This document shows positions 53,942-60,987 of a stretch of DNA of 64,000 nucleotides, piece after piece. The translations under genes and the position numbers were made by a program. The notes under the pieces are model-generated. The model was given only the letters and a program-made list of their open reading frames with translations. It was not told where the DNA came from and did not search any database. The DNA comes from JBBDIK01 sp964640385. GTDB taxonomy: Bacteria; Actinomycetota; UBA4738; JBBDHU01. The stretch spans positions 1-64,000 of the forward strand of contig CAZXFL010000002.1 of assembly GCA_964640385.1 (NCBI GenBank). Reading direction: 5' to 3'. How positions within the stretch are numbered: position 1 is the stretch's first letter; each line of letters starts with the position of its first letter.

Positions 53942-54413
53942 CGGCGACTCGGTACTCAGCGGGTACAGCCAGAGCGACGTGATCCTGGGGGGCTCCGGCG
54001 ACGACGTGATCTACCCGGGGTTCGGGTTCGGCAACGACACGATGGATGGGAACGGCGGGTCCGACCGGATCTACGCCTACCTGCTGGGGGACGCGACGCT
54101 CTCCGCGGCCACGCTCGTCACCAGCGACAACGGCACGGACACCTTCTCCGACATCGAGGCCGCGACGCTCGACGGGAACGCGCCGTTCCTGACGGTCGAC
54201 GCCTCGACGGCGACGGTCCCGGTCGCGATCTTCGCCGGCGACGGGACGGGTACCTCCGACCTGACGGGCGGTCCCTTCGACGACCGACTTATCGGGGCCG
54301 CCAGCATGGATGTCCTGAGGGGTCTGGACGGGGATGACTTCCTGGATGGCCGCGCAGAGGTCGACGACTGCAAGGGCGGGGCCGGAATCGACACGATCAA
54401 GAACTGCGAGTAG
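53859..54413 (+). pseudogene. RTX-type repeat protein, 5'-truncated, right half of a head-to-head pair
   Basis: A frame of up to 184 codons on the plus strand with the same architecture as its neighbour: INATTFTGDSVLSGY, GGSGDDVIYPGFGFGNDTMD, a second unit TFSDIEAATLDG, and the ending CKGGAGIDTIKNCE, nearly the same as that of the minus-strand copy. The frame is open further upstream to 53427, but that part is just the antisense of the other gene. GTG 53859 is a possible start with no support; no signal peptide exists. Homology starts around 53893. Confidence 0.55.
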
Positions 54414-54518
54414 CGGGGCGCCGAGAGGCCCTCGCTACTTTGCCTCCAATGGGAACGTCGGCGCTACAATCAGGGCGATCCTGACGGACGAGATTCGCCG
54501 TTTCCGCAGGTCAAGGCC

Positions 54519-54542
54519 GGGGTCGGGGGTCGGGGGCCGGGG
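54519..54542 (+). other. G-quadruplex motif at the 5' edge of the tRNA half-gene
   Basis: Four guanine tracts of 4, 5, 5 and 4 bases (54519-54522, 54525-54529, 54532-54536, 54539-54542) are separated by only TC, TC and CC. This is a canonical G4-forming pattern with 2-nt loops. The last two tracts are the first bases of the tRNA-Thr 5' half. Confidence 0.6.
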
Positions 54543-54575
54543 TAGCTCAGTTGGCAGAGCAGCGGTTTCGTAAAC
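54536..54575 (+). pseudogene. 5' half of tRNA-Thr(CGU), broken after the anticodon loop
   Basis: Forty bases identical to bases 1-40 of the intact tRNA at 60860-60935: acceptor 5' strand, D arm, anticodon 5' strand and loop. Identity stops two bases after the loop (GGTTTCGTAAAC then G instead of C). The downstream bases cannot close the anticodon stem and contain no T arm. The matching 3' half is at 62373-62418. Confidence 0.85.
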
Positions 54576-54642
54576 GTCAGGGCTACCTGATGTTCCACAT
54601 CTGGATTGCGTTGGCCCTGGTGCGAATCGGACTTTTGAACCT

Positions 54643-54990
54643 CTACGGGCACCGGAGTTGCCGCAAGGCCGTCAAGTTCACACGAAGATCCGCCTCGGCC
54701 ACATCTTGGAGGGTGGTGAAGTCCTCGTGGCTGACTCGTGATGCCTCTCGCCACTTGCTTCGCGTGAGTCGGTACTCGACGGCGTCCGGCGCGACTACTC
54801 GGTCCAGCTTGCGGACGCTGACGTACATGACGAGGCAGGGCTCCGCGTAGGCCACGATGCCGGTGCTAGGGCTCGTGCGACTCTCCTCCGACTCGACAGC
54901 TCCAGGTTCGAACTTCTGCGCCAGGTCGAAGTCATCGAACCCGTCGAGATCAAAGTGCTCGAAGCCGTTCTGGTGTCCACTGCATTCCAT
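54643..54990 (-). CDS. Hypothetical protein, doubtful
   Basis: A 115-codon minus-strand frame in a stretch of lower GC. It begins MECSGHQNGFEHFDLDGFDD and later reads YRLTRSKWREASRVSHEDF and TTLQDVAEADLRVNLTALRQ. The composition is protein-like, with an acidic front and a charged helical back, but there is no recognisable family or clear ribosome binding site. It may be the remains of a longer gene at the left edge of the accessory region. Nothing else convincing is seen between 54576 and 55436 except the TPR-like fragment on the other strand. Confidence 0.3.
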   Translation of the reverse strand: MECSGHQNGFEHFDLDGFDDFDLAQKFEPGAVESEESRTSPSTGIVAYAEPCLVMYVSVRKLDRVVAPDAVEYRLTRSKWREASRVSHEDFTTLQDVAEADLRVNLTALRQLRCP

Positions 54991-55356
54991 GTCGGCACTG
55001 TGCCATATTCTCTGTCGCGTGGCGTGCTTGTCCTGCAGGCGACTCAAGACGGAGATTCCCGCGAGATCGGTCGGGCACAGTTGAATCTCAGGGTGGTACT
55101 TGGGGGCCGTAGGCGGAACGAGAGGGCGATCACTGCGATTGAGGCAGCTGCCGAGGCCTACCCAAAGTATCTGACCCGCCCGATGTATCACGAGATGCGG
55201 GGCGGGTCTGAGTTCGAAGCCGGCCCCTACGCGGAGAGCGTCTCATCCTACGAGCGGGTCCTGGAGCTTCCCATCGGAACGGGAGGCAGGTGGACTCATC
55301 CACGAGTACCAGGCGGTGGCTGCATGATGGATCGCCGTTTGGGCACCCGACATTGA
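54955..55356 (+). pseudogene. Degraded TPR-protein fragment, doubtful
   Basis: Around 55075-55290 the plus strand reads LRVVLGGRRRNERAITAIEA, then AAEAYPKYLTRP and GPYAESVSSYERVLELPIG. This resembles the actinobacterial TPR pattern (LGRxEEAxAAIEEAVEAY...GxYAEAVSSYERxLEL). Only about one and a half repeats remain and no start is supported. A strong plus-strand terminator follows 90 bp downstream (55442-55481), in agreement with a former plus-strand gene here. Confidence 0.35.
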
Positions 55357-55436
55357 CACCGCGTGGTTCACGATGCTGAATCGACCGGCCGGACATGCGC
55401 GCGGACATAGAGTACCGGCCGGCGCCGGTCGCTATC

Positions 55437-56075
55437 TCACGAAGCCCCGGCCCCGACGGCTGCGATCGGGGGGGGCTTTTTCCTACTCGTGATGACATCG
55501 TCGACGATCCCGTACTCTTTGGCCTGCTCGGCCGTCATGATGAAGTCGCGATCGGTGTCAGCAGAGATCTTTTCGAAGGACTGGCCCGTGTGCAGCGCCA
55601 AGAGCTCGTCGATCAGTTGCCGGTAGCGCAGGATCTCCCTCGCCTGAATCTCTATTTCGACGGCCTGGCCCTCGGCTTCGCCCTGGGGCTGGTGAATCAG
55701 CACGCGTGAGTGTGGCAGGGCGAAACGCTTGCCCTTCTGACCGGCCGCAAGCAGGACCGCGGCCGCGGAGGCGGCCTGGCCCATGACGATCGTCTCGACG
55801 TCGGGCTTGATGTACATCATCGTGTCGTAGACAGCGAACAGTGCCGGTATCGATCCGCCCGGCGAGTTGATGTAAAGGTGGATGTCCTTGTCGGGGTCTT
55901 CGCTTTCGAGATGGATGAGCTGGGCCATCGTCAGATTCGCGATTGCATCGTCGATCGGCATTCCGAGGAACACGATGCGCTCTTTTAGCAAACGCGAGTA
56001 GATGTCGAACGAACGCTCGCCACGGTTCGTCTCCTCCACGACTACGGGAACGAGGTGATTCTGCGGGTCATTCAT
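55437..56075 (-). CDS. clpP: ATP-dependent Clp protease proteolytic subunit (stand-alone copy)
   Basis: A 212-residue ClpP. The catalytic triad is Ser103 (GQAASAAAV), His128 (SRVLIHQP) and Asp177 (DRDFIMTAE); handle and axial-loop regions are normal (LYINSPGGSIPALFAVYD). The serine motif has Ala after the Ser-Ala where most ClpP have Met-Gly. The C-terminal tail after DDVITSRK (PPPIAAVGAGAS) is not conserved and is encoded by the antisense of a plus-strand terminator. It has no clpX, clpC or tig neighbour and lies inside a tRNA-flanked region, so it is probably an accessory copy additional to the core clpP genes. ATG 56075 has no strong ribosome binding site. Confidence 0.88.
   Translation of the reverse strand: MNDPQNHLVPVVVEETNRGERSFDIYSRLLKERIVFLGMPIDDAIANLTMAQLIHLESEDPDKDIHLYINSPGGSIPALFAVYDTMMYIKPDVETIVMGQAASAAAVLLAAGQKGKRFALPHSRVLIHQPQGEAEGQAVEIEIQAREILRYRQLIDELLALHTGQSFEKISADTDRDFIMTAEQAKEYGIVDDVITSRKKPPPIAAVGAGAS
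55442..55481 (+). terminator. Strong rho-independent terminator inside the clpP 3' coding end
   Basis: A two-part perfect stem: AAGCCCC (55442-55448) pairs with GGGGCTT (55472-55478) and CCCCGA (55451-55456) with TCGGGG (55466-55471), with a GG bulge, a 9-nt loop and a run of five T (55477-55481). The polarity is plus-strand. On the minus strand the same bases encode the last residues of ClpP. Confidence 0.8.
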
Positions 56076-56500
56076 TCTTCGTGCCCCCTGCTTCGTGTGA
56101 GGAAGGCTCGCCGACGCGGTCGTTGGTATCGCCGGTAACGACTTCGGTCCTCTCGACAAGTCGAGCGCCTTCGACCGAATGCTATCACCGGCCAGCGCAC
56201 TCATTTGAGCGGTCTTGGTTAGCGCGTCGGGTGCAGAAACACGATCGCCATCATGCTGTCCTTTCTCCGTCCGAACCACCGATTATTCGCCCCCCCCGTG
56301 TCGGCGTTCGGAGCGCGGGGTCAGGTGACGTACCGCAACGCTACGAGCGCCTCGGTGAGGAAGGGGTGGACCAATGATGGGGGACCGTCAAACGCGATTT
56401 TATGGTCTAAATCCGACTAAAACGATAGGATTTATACTGAAAAGTAACGACTTTGGGTAATTCCAGGGAGAGTCCAGGTCTCGACCAAGGAGGGTGGGCG
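56076..56500. promoter_or_regulatory. 425-bp intergenic region with an AT-rich island and an inverted repeat
   Basis: No gene is seen. The stretch 56395-56455 is far more AT-rich than anything around it and has the inverted repeat AAATCC (56411-56416) / GGATTT (56430-56435) with a 13-bp gap, next to a TTTATACT that could be a -10 region. It probably holds the regulated promoter of the zinc-protein/ferredoxin genes. AGGAGGG at 56489-56495 is the ribosome binding site of the next gene. Confidence 0.4.
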
Positions 56501-56716
56501 ATGCGGGACGTGTTACGCGGAGCACTCGTCTGCAATCTCCCCCAGGCCAAGAGGACCTTTCCCCGGGGCCGCATCTGCTTGGCCAAGGGCTGCGACACCA
56601 AGCTGTCGATCTACAGCGGCTGGCAGTACTGCTGGCAGCACGAGGCCGTGCACCCGTACACGCCGCGCCGCGGGCGGAAGCGGAAGGAAGTCGCAAGAGT
56701 AGTGGGAGGCTCATGA
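56501..56716 (+). CDS. Small putative zinc-binding protein
   Basis: A 71-residue protein with a compact metal site: Cys26, Cys31, Cys44 and His47 (ICLAKGCDTKLSIYSGWQYC, then WQHE). The C-terminus is basic (PRRGRKRKE). Similar small Cx4C...CxxH proteins occur widely in actinobacteria; they may bind nucleic acid or act as adaptors, but the role is unknown. The ATG follows AGGAGGG. The gene is 40 bp upstream of the ferredoxin gene and probably in one transcript with it. Confidence 0.65.
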   Translation: MRDVLRGALVCNLPQAKRTFPRGRICLAKGCDTKLSIYSGWQYCWQHEAVHPYTPRRGRKRKEVARVVGGS

Positions 56717-56756
56717 ACCGGCCGTGCGGGGATCCGCACTCGGAGTTGTCTATGGC

Positions 56757-57083
56757 ATGACCTATGTGATCGCAGAGCCCTGCATCGACGTGAAGGACCG
56801 AGCGTGCGTCGACGAATGTCCGGTCGACTGCATCTACGAGGGTCCGCGGATGCTCTACATCAACCCCGACGAGTGCGTCGACTGCGACGCCTGCGTACCG
56901 GTCTGCCCCGTCACGGCCATCTTCTCCGAGGATGACGTGCCTGCCGAGTGGAGGCCGTTCACCGCGATCAATGAGGAGTACTTCGCCGACGGCGTTTCGG
57001 GCGTGGGCTCGGCCGGCGGGGCGGCGCAGGTCGGCCCTTCGGCGGTTGACCATCCAACGGTCGCGGCCTGGGCTGCCGTCTAG
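56757..57083 (+). CDS. fdxA: Seven-iron (3Fe-4S/4Fe-4S) ferredoxin
   Basis: A 108-residue ferredoxin. The cysteine spacing Cys9, Cys17, Cys21, Cys25 (CIDVKDRACVDECPVDC) followed by Cys40, Cys43, Cys46, Cys50 (CVDCDACVPVC) is that of actinobacterial and Azotobacter-type 7Fe ferredoxins, with a 3Fe-4S and a 4Fe-4S cluster; EWRPFTAINEEYF after the second cluster is also family-typical. It transfers electrons to P450s or other oxidoreductases, none of which is adjacent. Confidence 0.92.
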   Translation: MTYVIAEPCIDVKDRACVDECPVDCIYEGPRMLYINPDECVDCDACVPVCPVTAIFSEDDVPAEWRPFTAINEEYFADGVSGVGSAGGAAQVGPSAVDHPTVAAWAAV

Positions 57084-57192
57084 CTGTCGTCCCGACGGAC
57101 ATCTATGACGACTGGGCATGGCGGTCTCCAGTATCCACGACATCGCTCGCGCCCGCGGCGGCAACGCCGACTGACTGCCGGCTGAGACGGCC

Positions 57193-57801
57193 ATGCCCGC
57201 AGGCACGTATACCGTGTTCGGCCTCGATGGGCGCCCAGTCGGGACAGAGGAGTTCCGGACGGCCCCCGGGATCGCAGGCTCGCGATGGTTCTCGACGATC
57301 CGGTTCAGCGATCCAGCGGCCGGAGAGGAGGTCGTGGATCTGTCGGTGGACGAGTACTGGCGACCCATGCGTCTGCGGATCGGAACGGGCGAACACCACC
57401 TGATCCTTCAGCGGTCCGGTCAGGGTTTCTCTGGCGCGCGCGATGCCGAGGAGCTGGAGGTAGGCCCCGTCGCCGACTTCGGCTACCGGTCCCCCGGATT
57501 CAATGCCGCCACCGCCAACCGCCTGATGACCGAGAACCTGACGAGCGCCGATCTGGAGATCACCCGGGTCGAGGCGGGATCGCTCGGGCTGCGGACCTCG
57601 CGCCAACGCTACGAGCGTCTCGGCGACGAAGAACTCACCACGCGCGTGGGCCGGTTCCCTGCCGTGCGCTGGCGGTACACGGACCTTGACTCGGAGCGGA
57701 CCGGCGAACTCTGGACCGGCGGGGCGATCGTCCTCTCCTACCCAGGAGTGGCGGAACTGGCCGAATTCGACCCGTTGGGCGCGGGCCCGTTCCCCCTCTG
57801 A
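57193..57801 (+). CDS. Hypothetical beta-rich protein
   Basis: A 202-residue soluble protein without signal peptide. The sequence alternates short strands with Trp/Arg-rich turns (GSRWFSTIRF, VDEYWRPMRLRI, HHLILQRSGQGF, RTSRQRYERLGDEEL, VRWRYTDLDSERTGELWTG), which suggests an antiparallel beta-barrel or clam fold of the sort seen in DUF3108/DUF6134-like proteins. I cannot place it firmly. The ATG has no clear ribosome binding site. It lies between fdxA and the convergent IPCT/DIPPS-type gene. Confidence 0.55.
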   Translation: MPAGTYTVFGLDGRPVGTEEFRTAPGIAGSRWFSTIRFSDPAAGEEVVDLSVDEYWRPMRLRIGTGEHHLILQRSGQGFSGARDAEELEVGPVADFGYRSPGFNAATANRLMTENLTSADLEITRVEAGSLGLRTSRQRYERLGDEELTTRVGRFPAVRWRYTDLDSERTGELWTGGAIVLSYPGVAELAEFDPLGAGPFPL

Positions 57802-57907
57802 CTTGTCGGGATCGGCGCATCTTTATCAGGACCATGACCGATGCAGTCAGGACTGATCAGTGGAGACTTCCGAACTATGAAGGAGCGAACACCAGGCGCG
57901 TAGCGGC

Positions 57908-59281
57908 TCAGCGCGGCAGGCGGTATACGAACGCGATCCGGAGCACCAGCGTCAGGATCGACGTCGCGGCGACCGCGGCCAGCGCTGCGAGCGGCAAGCC
58001 AGCGATCGAGAGGATCGTCACAAGCAGTATGCGGCCGTCGCGTCCGCCTAGCAGCCAGGAGAGCGCGCGCTCGTCCGCATGCGGCAGGCCGTGCGCGATG
58101 ATGCGGTCCTTCGAGGCCATCGACATCATCGAGCCGAACACCGCCGCAAGAGTGGCCAGCAGAACGCTCGGCGCCGCGGACGGCATCGCGTCGAGCGCCC
58201 AGAGGCCGAGACCGCCGAGGATCGCCGCGTCGGTGAATCGATCCAGAACACCGTCCAGAAGCGCCCCCTGAGGTGTCGCGCGCAGCTGCAGTCGCGCGGC
58301 CTCGCCGTCCATCCCGTCCAGCACCGAAGTGACGTGCGCCAGGATGCCGCCCACGATGCCCAGACCGGCGGCGAGCGATCCCGCCGCCACGAGTCCGAGC
58401 AGGAACGCGATCCACGACAATAGGTTCGGCGACAGGCGAGCCGGTGAGATCCAGAACGAAAACCGTGTCGACACCGGCCGATTGAGGAAGCGCGAGACGG
58501 GCCCGTCTTCATCCTTTGGGAGCGACGAGCGCAGGAGGCGCCGCGCTTCGACGAGGTCCTCCCGTGTGTCGATGTCGTGCCACCAGGTCCCACTCGGCAG
58601 CGGCAGCGCCCGCAGCGGCCGCCGTTCTGCGAACCGTGTTACTGCTCCGGCCAGCGTGGTGTCGCCGTCGAGTGCCGCGAGCCGCTGGCATTCGAATATC
58701 TCCGGTGACAACACGAACACGCCACAATCGACGGCCGGCTCGTTCAGCTGCTTGCCGAACGCGACCGCGTCACCGTCCTCGATGCGTACGCGCGTCCCCT
58801 CTGCACGTACACCGGTCGCCGGATCCGGATCGACGAGCACCGCAGGCTCGTCGCTCCGGAGCAACCCTCGCAGCGCACCGTCACTGAAAACGTGGTCCGC
58901 CATCATGACGACCAACAACACCTCGTGCTCGAAGTGCTGCGCAACCGCGGCGAGGGACGCCCCGTTCCCCCGTTCCCAGTCTTCGGCAAGCACAGTTCTC
59001 ACGCGCCCCGGGGCAAGGCCGCCGACAGCGGCCGCAACTGGACCGGCGTGATAGCCGACGACCACGAGCACTTCCTCGATCCCCGAACCCAGCAGCGTGC
59101 GGACCGCGCGCTCGACGAGGCTGATCCCCGCGAGCCGGTTGAGCGCCTTCGAGCCACCACCGGTCACCCCTGCAAGGCGTTCGGAACGCCCGGCGGCGAG
59201 CACGACCGCGACGCGTGCTCGGGCTGCGAGTGCAGCCTCAGGCCGTGCACCTCTGGGCGCTTGCCCCTGGTCGATCCGCAT
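57908..59281 (-). CDS. Nucleotidyltransferase / CDP-alcohol phosphatidyltransferase fusion (IPCT/DIPPS type)
   Basis: A 457-residue bifunctional enzyme. Residues 20-250 are a sugar-phosphate nucleotidyltransferase (VVLAAGRSERLAG, with Lys in GSKALNRLAG, MADHVF, WHDIDTREDL). Residues 260-457 are a membrane CDP-alcohol phosphatidyltransferase with the complete motif D-x2-DG-x2-AR-x8-G-x3-D-x3-D (LDGMDGEAAR ... GALLDGVLD). This fusion matches inositol-1-phosphate cytidylyltransferase/di-myo-inositol phosphate synthase, which makes the solute di-myo-inositol phosphate in thermophiles, including Rubrobacter. A role in making an inositol-type lipid is the alternative. ATG has GAGGGGAA upstream. Confidence 0.83.
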   Translation of the reverse strand: MRIDQGQAPRGARPEAALAARARVAVVLAAGRSERLAGVTGGGSKALNRLAGISLVERAVRTLLGSGIEEVLVVVGYHAGPVAAAVGGLAPGRVRTVLAEDWERGNGASLAAVAQHFEHEVLLVVMMADHVFSDGALRGLLRSDEPAVLVDPDPATGVRAEGTRVRIEDGDAVAFGKQLNEPAVDCGVFVLSPEIFECQRLAALDGDTTLAGAVTRFAERRPLRALPLPSGTWWHDIDTREDLVEARRLLRSSLPKDEDGPVSRFLNRPVSTRFSFWISPARLSPNLLSWIAFLLGLVAAGSLAAGLGIVGGILAHVTSVLDGMDGEAARLQLRATPQGALLDGVLDRFTDAAILGGLGLWALDAMPSAAPSVLLATLAAVFGSMMSMASKDRIIAHGLPHADERALSWLLGGRDGRILLVTILSIAGLPLAALAAVAATSILTLVLRIAFVYRLPR

Positions 59282-59660
59282 GCGTTCCCCTCTCGAAGCT
59301 GGCTCCCGCGTTGGCGTGCTCAGTCTGTGGCCCCGGCCCCGTATCGGGGTGCGCGATCTCCGGAATCTAGCTGATGTGAGTGTCGACTCGGTCTTGTCAA
59401 GCGGTGGTCGAATCAGGCGACGTCCGAGACCACGAGTTCCTCCTCCTCCCTAACGAGGCGAGCCTACCCCCTCAGCGCGTTTTCCCTGGCACGCAGGCCG
59501 GCGATCGCGGCCACGGGGTCGCGAGTTCCCGTATGCGATCTGAGTACCGCCCGGAGACCAAGTGGGTTCTTCCTGAACACCGTCCACTGGCGTGAGGTCC
59601 TGCGGGCTCGTCCCAGCGGCCGACTCGGTGGCTTCGCCCGACTCTTGCTACGGTGGCGAC
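59282..59660. other. 379-bp stretch without a convincing gene
   Basis: Several overlapping open frames exist on both strands, but none has a start signal or recognisable protein. Apart from the TACGGT box at its right end, I see no repeat, hairpin or RNA element. Confidence 0.4.
59649..59654 (+). promoter_or_regulatory. -10 box TACGGT
   Basis: TACGGT stands 6 nt before GTG 59661. It predicts a leaderless message and selects GTG over the in-frame ATG 69 nt upstream, which would lie before the transcript start. Confidence 0.45.
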
Positions 59661-59942
59661 GTGATCGAGTTCACGGCCTGGGCTAAGGAGATCTTGCGCA
59701 ACTCGCAGGTAGCGGCCTCGCGCGTCAACGCCGCGGCACGGCTGCGTCTCGCACGGACGGCCAGAGGTGTCGAAGTCGTACTCGCCTACCAACCCGACCC
59801 GGCCGACGCGACCGCCGACGCGGGCGGCGTCACCGTATACGTAGAGTCCGGGCTCGAGGGCCTCGTCGACGTCGAAGAACCTCACGACCGGCTCGTTCTC
59901 AAGCCTGCCGACGCGCCGCCCAACGTTCGCGGCGAACACTGA
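59661..59942 (+). CDS. HesB/IscA-like fold protein without cysteines
   Basis: A 93-residue protein. Residues 30-85 resemble the A-type Fe-S carrier fold (VEVVLAYQPDPADATADAGG, then VTVYVESGLEGLVDVEEPHD and RLVLKP), but none of the three cluster cysteines is present; in fact the protein has no cysteine. The N-terminal helix (FTAWAKEILRNSQVAASRVN) is unlike IscA. It may be a structural relative with another function. Start chosen from the -10 box. Confidence 0.5.
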   Translation: MIEFTAWAKEILRNSQVAASRVNAAARLRLARTARGVEVVLAYQPDPADATADAGGVTVYVESGLEGLVDVEEPHDRLVLKPADAPPNVRGEH

Positions 59943-60047
59943 GGTCGGAATGCCTTGCCCATGCGGGCGACATTACTCATAAGAGGTGGACTCGCCGCAT
60001 CGGCGGCGCTTCGCTTGCTCTGCTCAAGTGAGGGACTAGGGGAGACA

Positions 60048-60275
60048 GTGGCTGACGATGAGGGACTAGGCGAGCTGCTGAAGGTGCCCCTGCCCAACCC
60101 GAACGACGAGGACGTCGTCGCCGTGGCTCGGCGCAAGGATGCCCCGATGGCTCAGATCGCCAAGGACTTCAGGATCTCCCAGCCTTGTCTTCACCGCTGG
60201 GTCAAGGCCCAGGTCGAGGCGTCGGCCAAGCCCTCTCGGTGCTGGAGCGGTGCTGCAGGCAGCGCTCAGGGCTGA
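60048..60275 (+). pseudogene. Transposase OrfA fragment (IS3-like helix-turn-helix)
   Basis: A 75-codon frame containing VAVARRKDAPMAQIAKDFRI and SQPCLHRWVKAQVE, the N-terminal HTH of IS3-family OrfA proteins of actinobacteria (typically ARRKDxPxAQIAKDFGISExCLHxWxK). The rest of OrfA and all of the DDE orfB are missing; the frame then runs into the end of the convergent cupin gene. It shows that insertion sequences have visited the region. Confidence 0.6.
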
Positions 60276-60781
60276 GTGAAGTCCCGGATGAGCGCGGCCG
60301 CTTCTGGGAAGCCGTCCGCCAGGACCTCCGGATCGCCCCGTACCACATCCGAGGGATCCACCCCCGGCCACTCCGTGCTCGCCCCGAGGAACCATCGGCC
60401 GCCGGCGATGAGGCGAGCGGTGTGGAAGGTTCCTCCCGGGATGAGCAGCTGCAGGCGGTGTCCGCCTCGCACGTCAGGGCCCAGGGTCTCCACGGCGTGG
60501 CGCCCGTCCGGATACAGCAGTAGGACCTCCAGGGGATCACCCAGGTAGCGGTGGTACAGCTGATCGTTCCGGATGCAATGCAGCCGAACTCCGGCCGAGG
60601 GTGTGACCTCGAAGTACAGGGCCGAACCTGCTGGGCGACCCTCGGCGAATGGTGCCGGCAACCCACCCGGGGCGATCACCTCTCCGCTCACGAAAGTGAT
60701 GCGAACGAACCCGCACGTCGGGTGTGGCTCCAGACCGAGCTCGGCCTGAATCTCCTCCGCGGTGACGTCTTCGGCTTCGAT
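60266..60781 (-). CDS. DUF985/cupin_5 family protein with apparent ATC start
   Basis: A cupin of 171 residues by homology. The conserved core is GSALYFEVTP, LHCIRNDQLYHRYLGDPLEV, PGGTFHTARL and GRWFLGASTEWPGVD. The family's N-terminal block (AEEIQAELGLEPHPTCGFVR) is also in frame upstream of the first usable start codon at 60691, so the true start is upstream. Between that block and a TAG stop there is no ATG, GTG or TTG; an ATC at 60779-60781 stands exactly 6 nt after a TAGGAT -10 box. Either ATC is used on a leaderless message or the start codon has mutated and the gene is dead. Confidence 0.7.
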   Translation of the reverse strand: MEAEDVTAEEIQAELGLEPHPTCGFVRITFVSGEVIAPGGLPAPFAEGRPAGSALYFEVTPSAGVRLHCIRNDQLYHRYLGDPLEVLLLYPDGRHAVETLGPDVRGGHRLQLLIPGGTFHTARLIAGGRWFLGASTEWPGVDPSDVVRGDPEVLADGFPEAAALIRDFTQP

Positions 60782-60787
60782 ACCGGA

Positions 60788-60816
60788 ATCCTAGAGACAT
60801 ACGGACACTGTGTGAA
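60788..60816 (-). promoter_or_regulatory. Promoter of the cupin gene (TTCACA, 17-bp spacer, TAGGAT)
   Basis: On the minus strand TTCACA (60811-60816) and TAGGAT (60788-60793) are spaced by 17 bp. The first base after the usual 6-nt gap is the A of an ATC that is in frame with the cupin. Confidence 0.55.
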
Positions 60817-60859
60817 GACCGGGCATCTCCCCGCTCCTGCTGGCTAGACTGGAAAGCAC

Positions 60860-60935
60860 GCCGGGGTAGCTCAGTTGGCAGAGCAGCGGTTTCGTAAACC
60901 GCAGGTCGTCGGTTCGAGTCCGACCTCCGGCTCCA
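60860..60935 (+). tRNA. tRNA-Thr (anticodon CGU, reads ACG)
   Basis: A complete cloverleaf of 76 bases including an encoded CCA (60933-60935): acceptor GCCGGGG / CTCCGGC with one G-U pair, D arm GCTC/GAGC, anticodon stem GCGGT / ACCGC with loop TTCGTAA (anticodon 60893-60895), variable loop AGGTC, and T arm GTCGG / CCGAC with TTCGAGT. Its 5' half is repeated at 54536 and its 3' half at 62373. Confidence 0.96.
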
Positions 60936-60944
60936 CGTTTAGAT

Positions 60945-60973
60945 ACAAGGGCCTTGTACTACAAGGGCATTGT
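60945..60973 (+). promoter_or_regulatory. Tandem palindromic operator candidate
   Basis: ACAAGGGCCTTGT (60945-60957, a perfect palindrome with 6-bp arms around G) is followed after 3 bp by ACAAGGGCATTGT (60961-60973, one mismatch). The two units recur every 16 bp and cover the -35 box and spacer of the ATPase promoter, as expected of a repressor site. Confidence 0.55.
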
Positions 60974-60981
60974 GGTATAGT
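60954..60981 (+). promoter_or_regulatory. Promoter of the AAA-DUF234 ATPase (TTGTAC, 16-bp spacer, TATAGT)
   Basis: A -35 box TTGTAC (60954-60959), 16-bp spacer and -10 box TATAGT (60976-60981), then 6 nt to GTG 60988. This is the best-formed leaderless promoter in the window. Confidence 0.65.
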
Positions 60982-60987
60982 GCCTGT

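Noticed and set aside
54536..54660. A tRNA-Thr interrupted by an intron just after the anticodon
   Set aside because: No downstream bases restore the anticodon stem, T arm or acceptor within a plausible distance, and the missing half is found intact at 62373.
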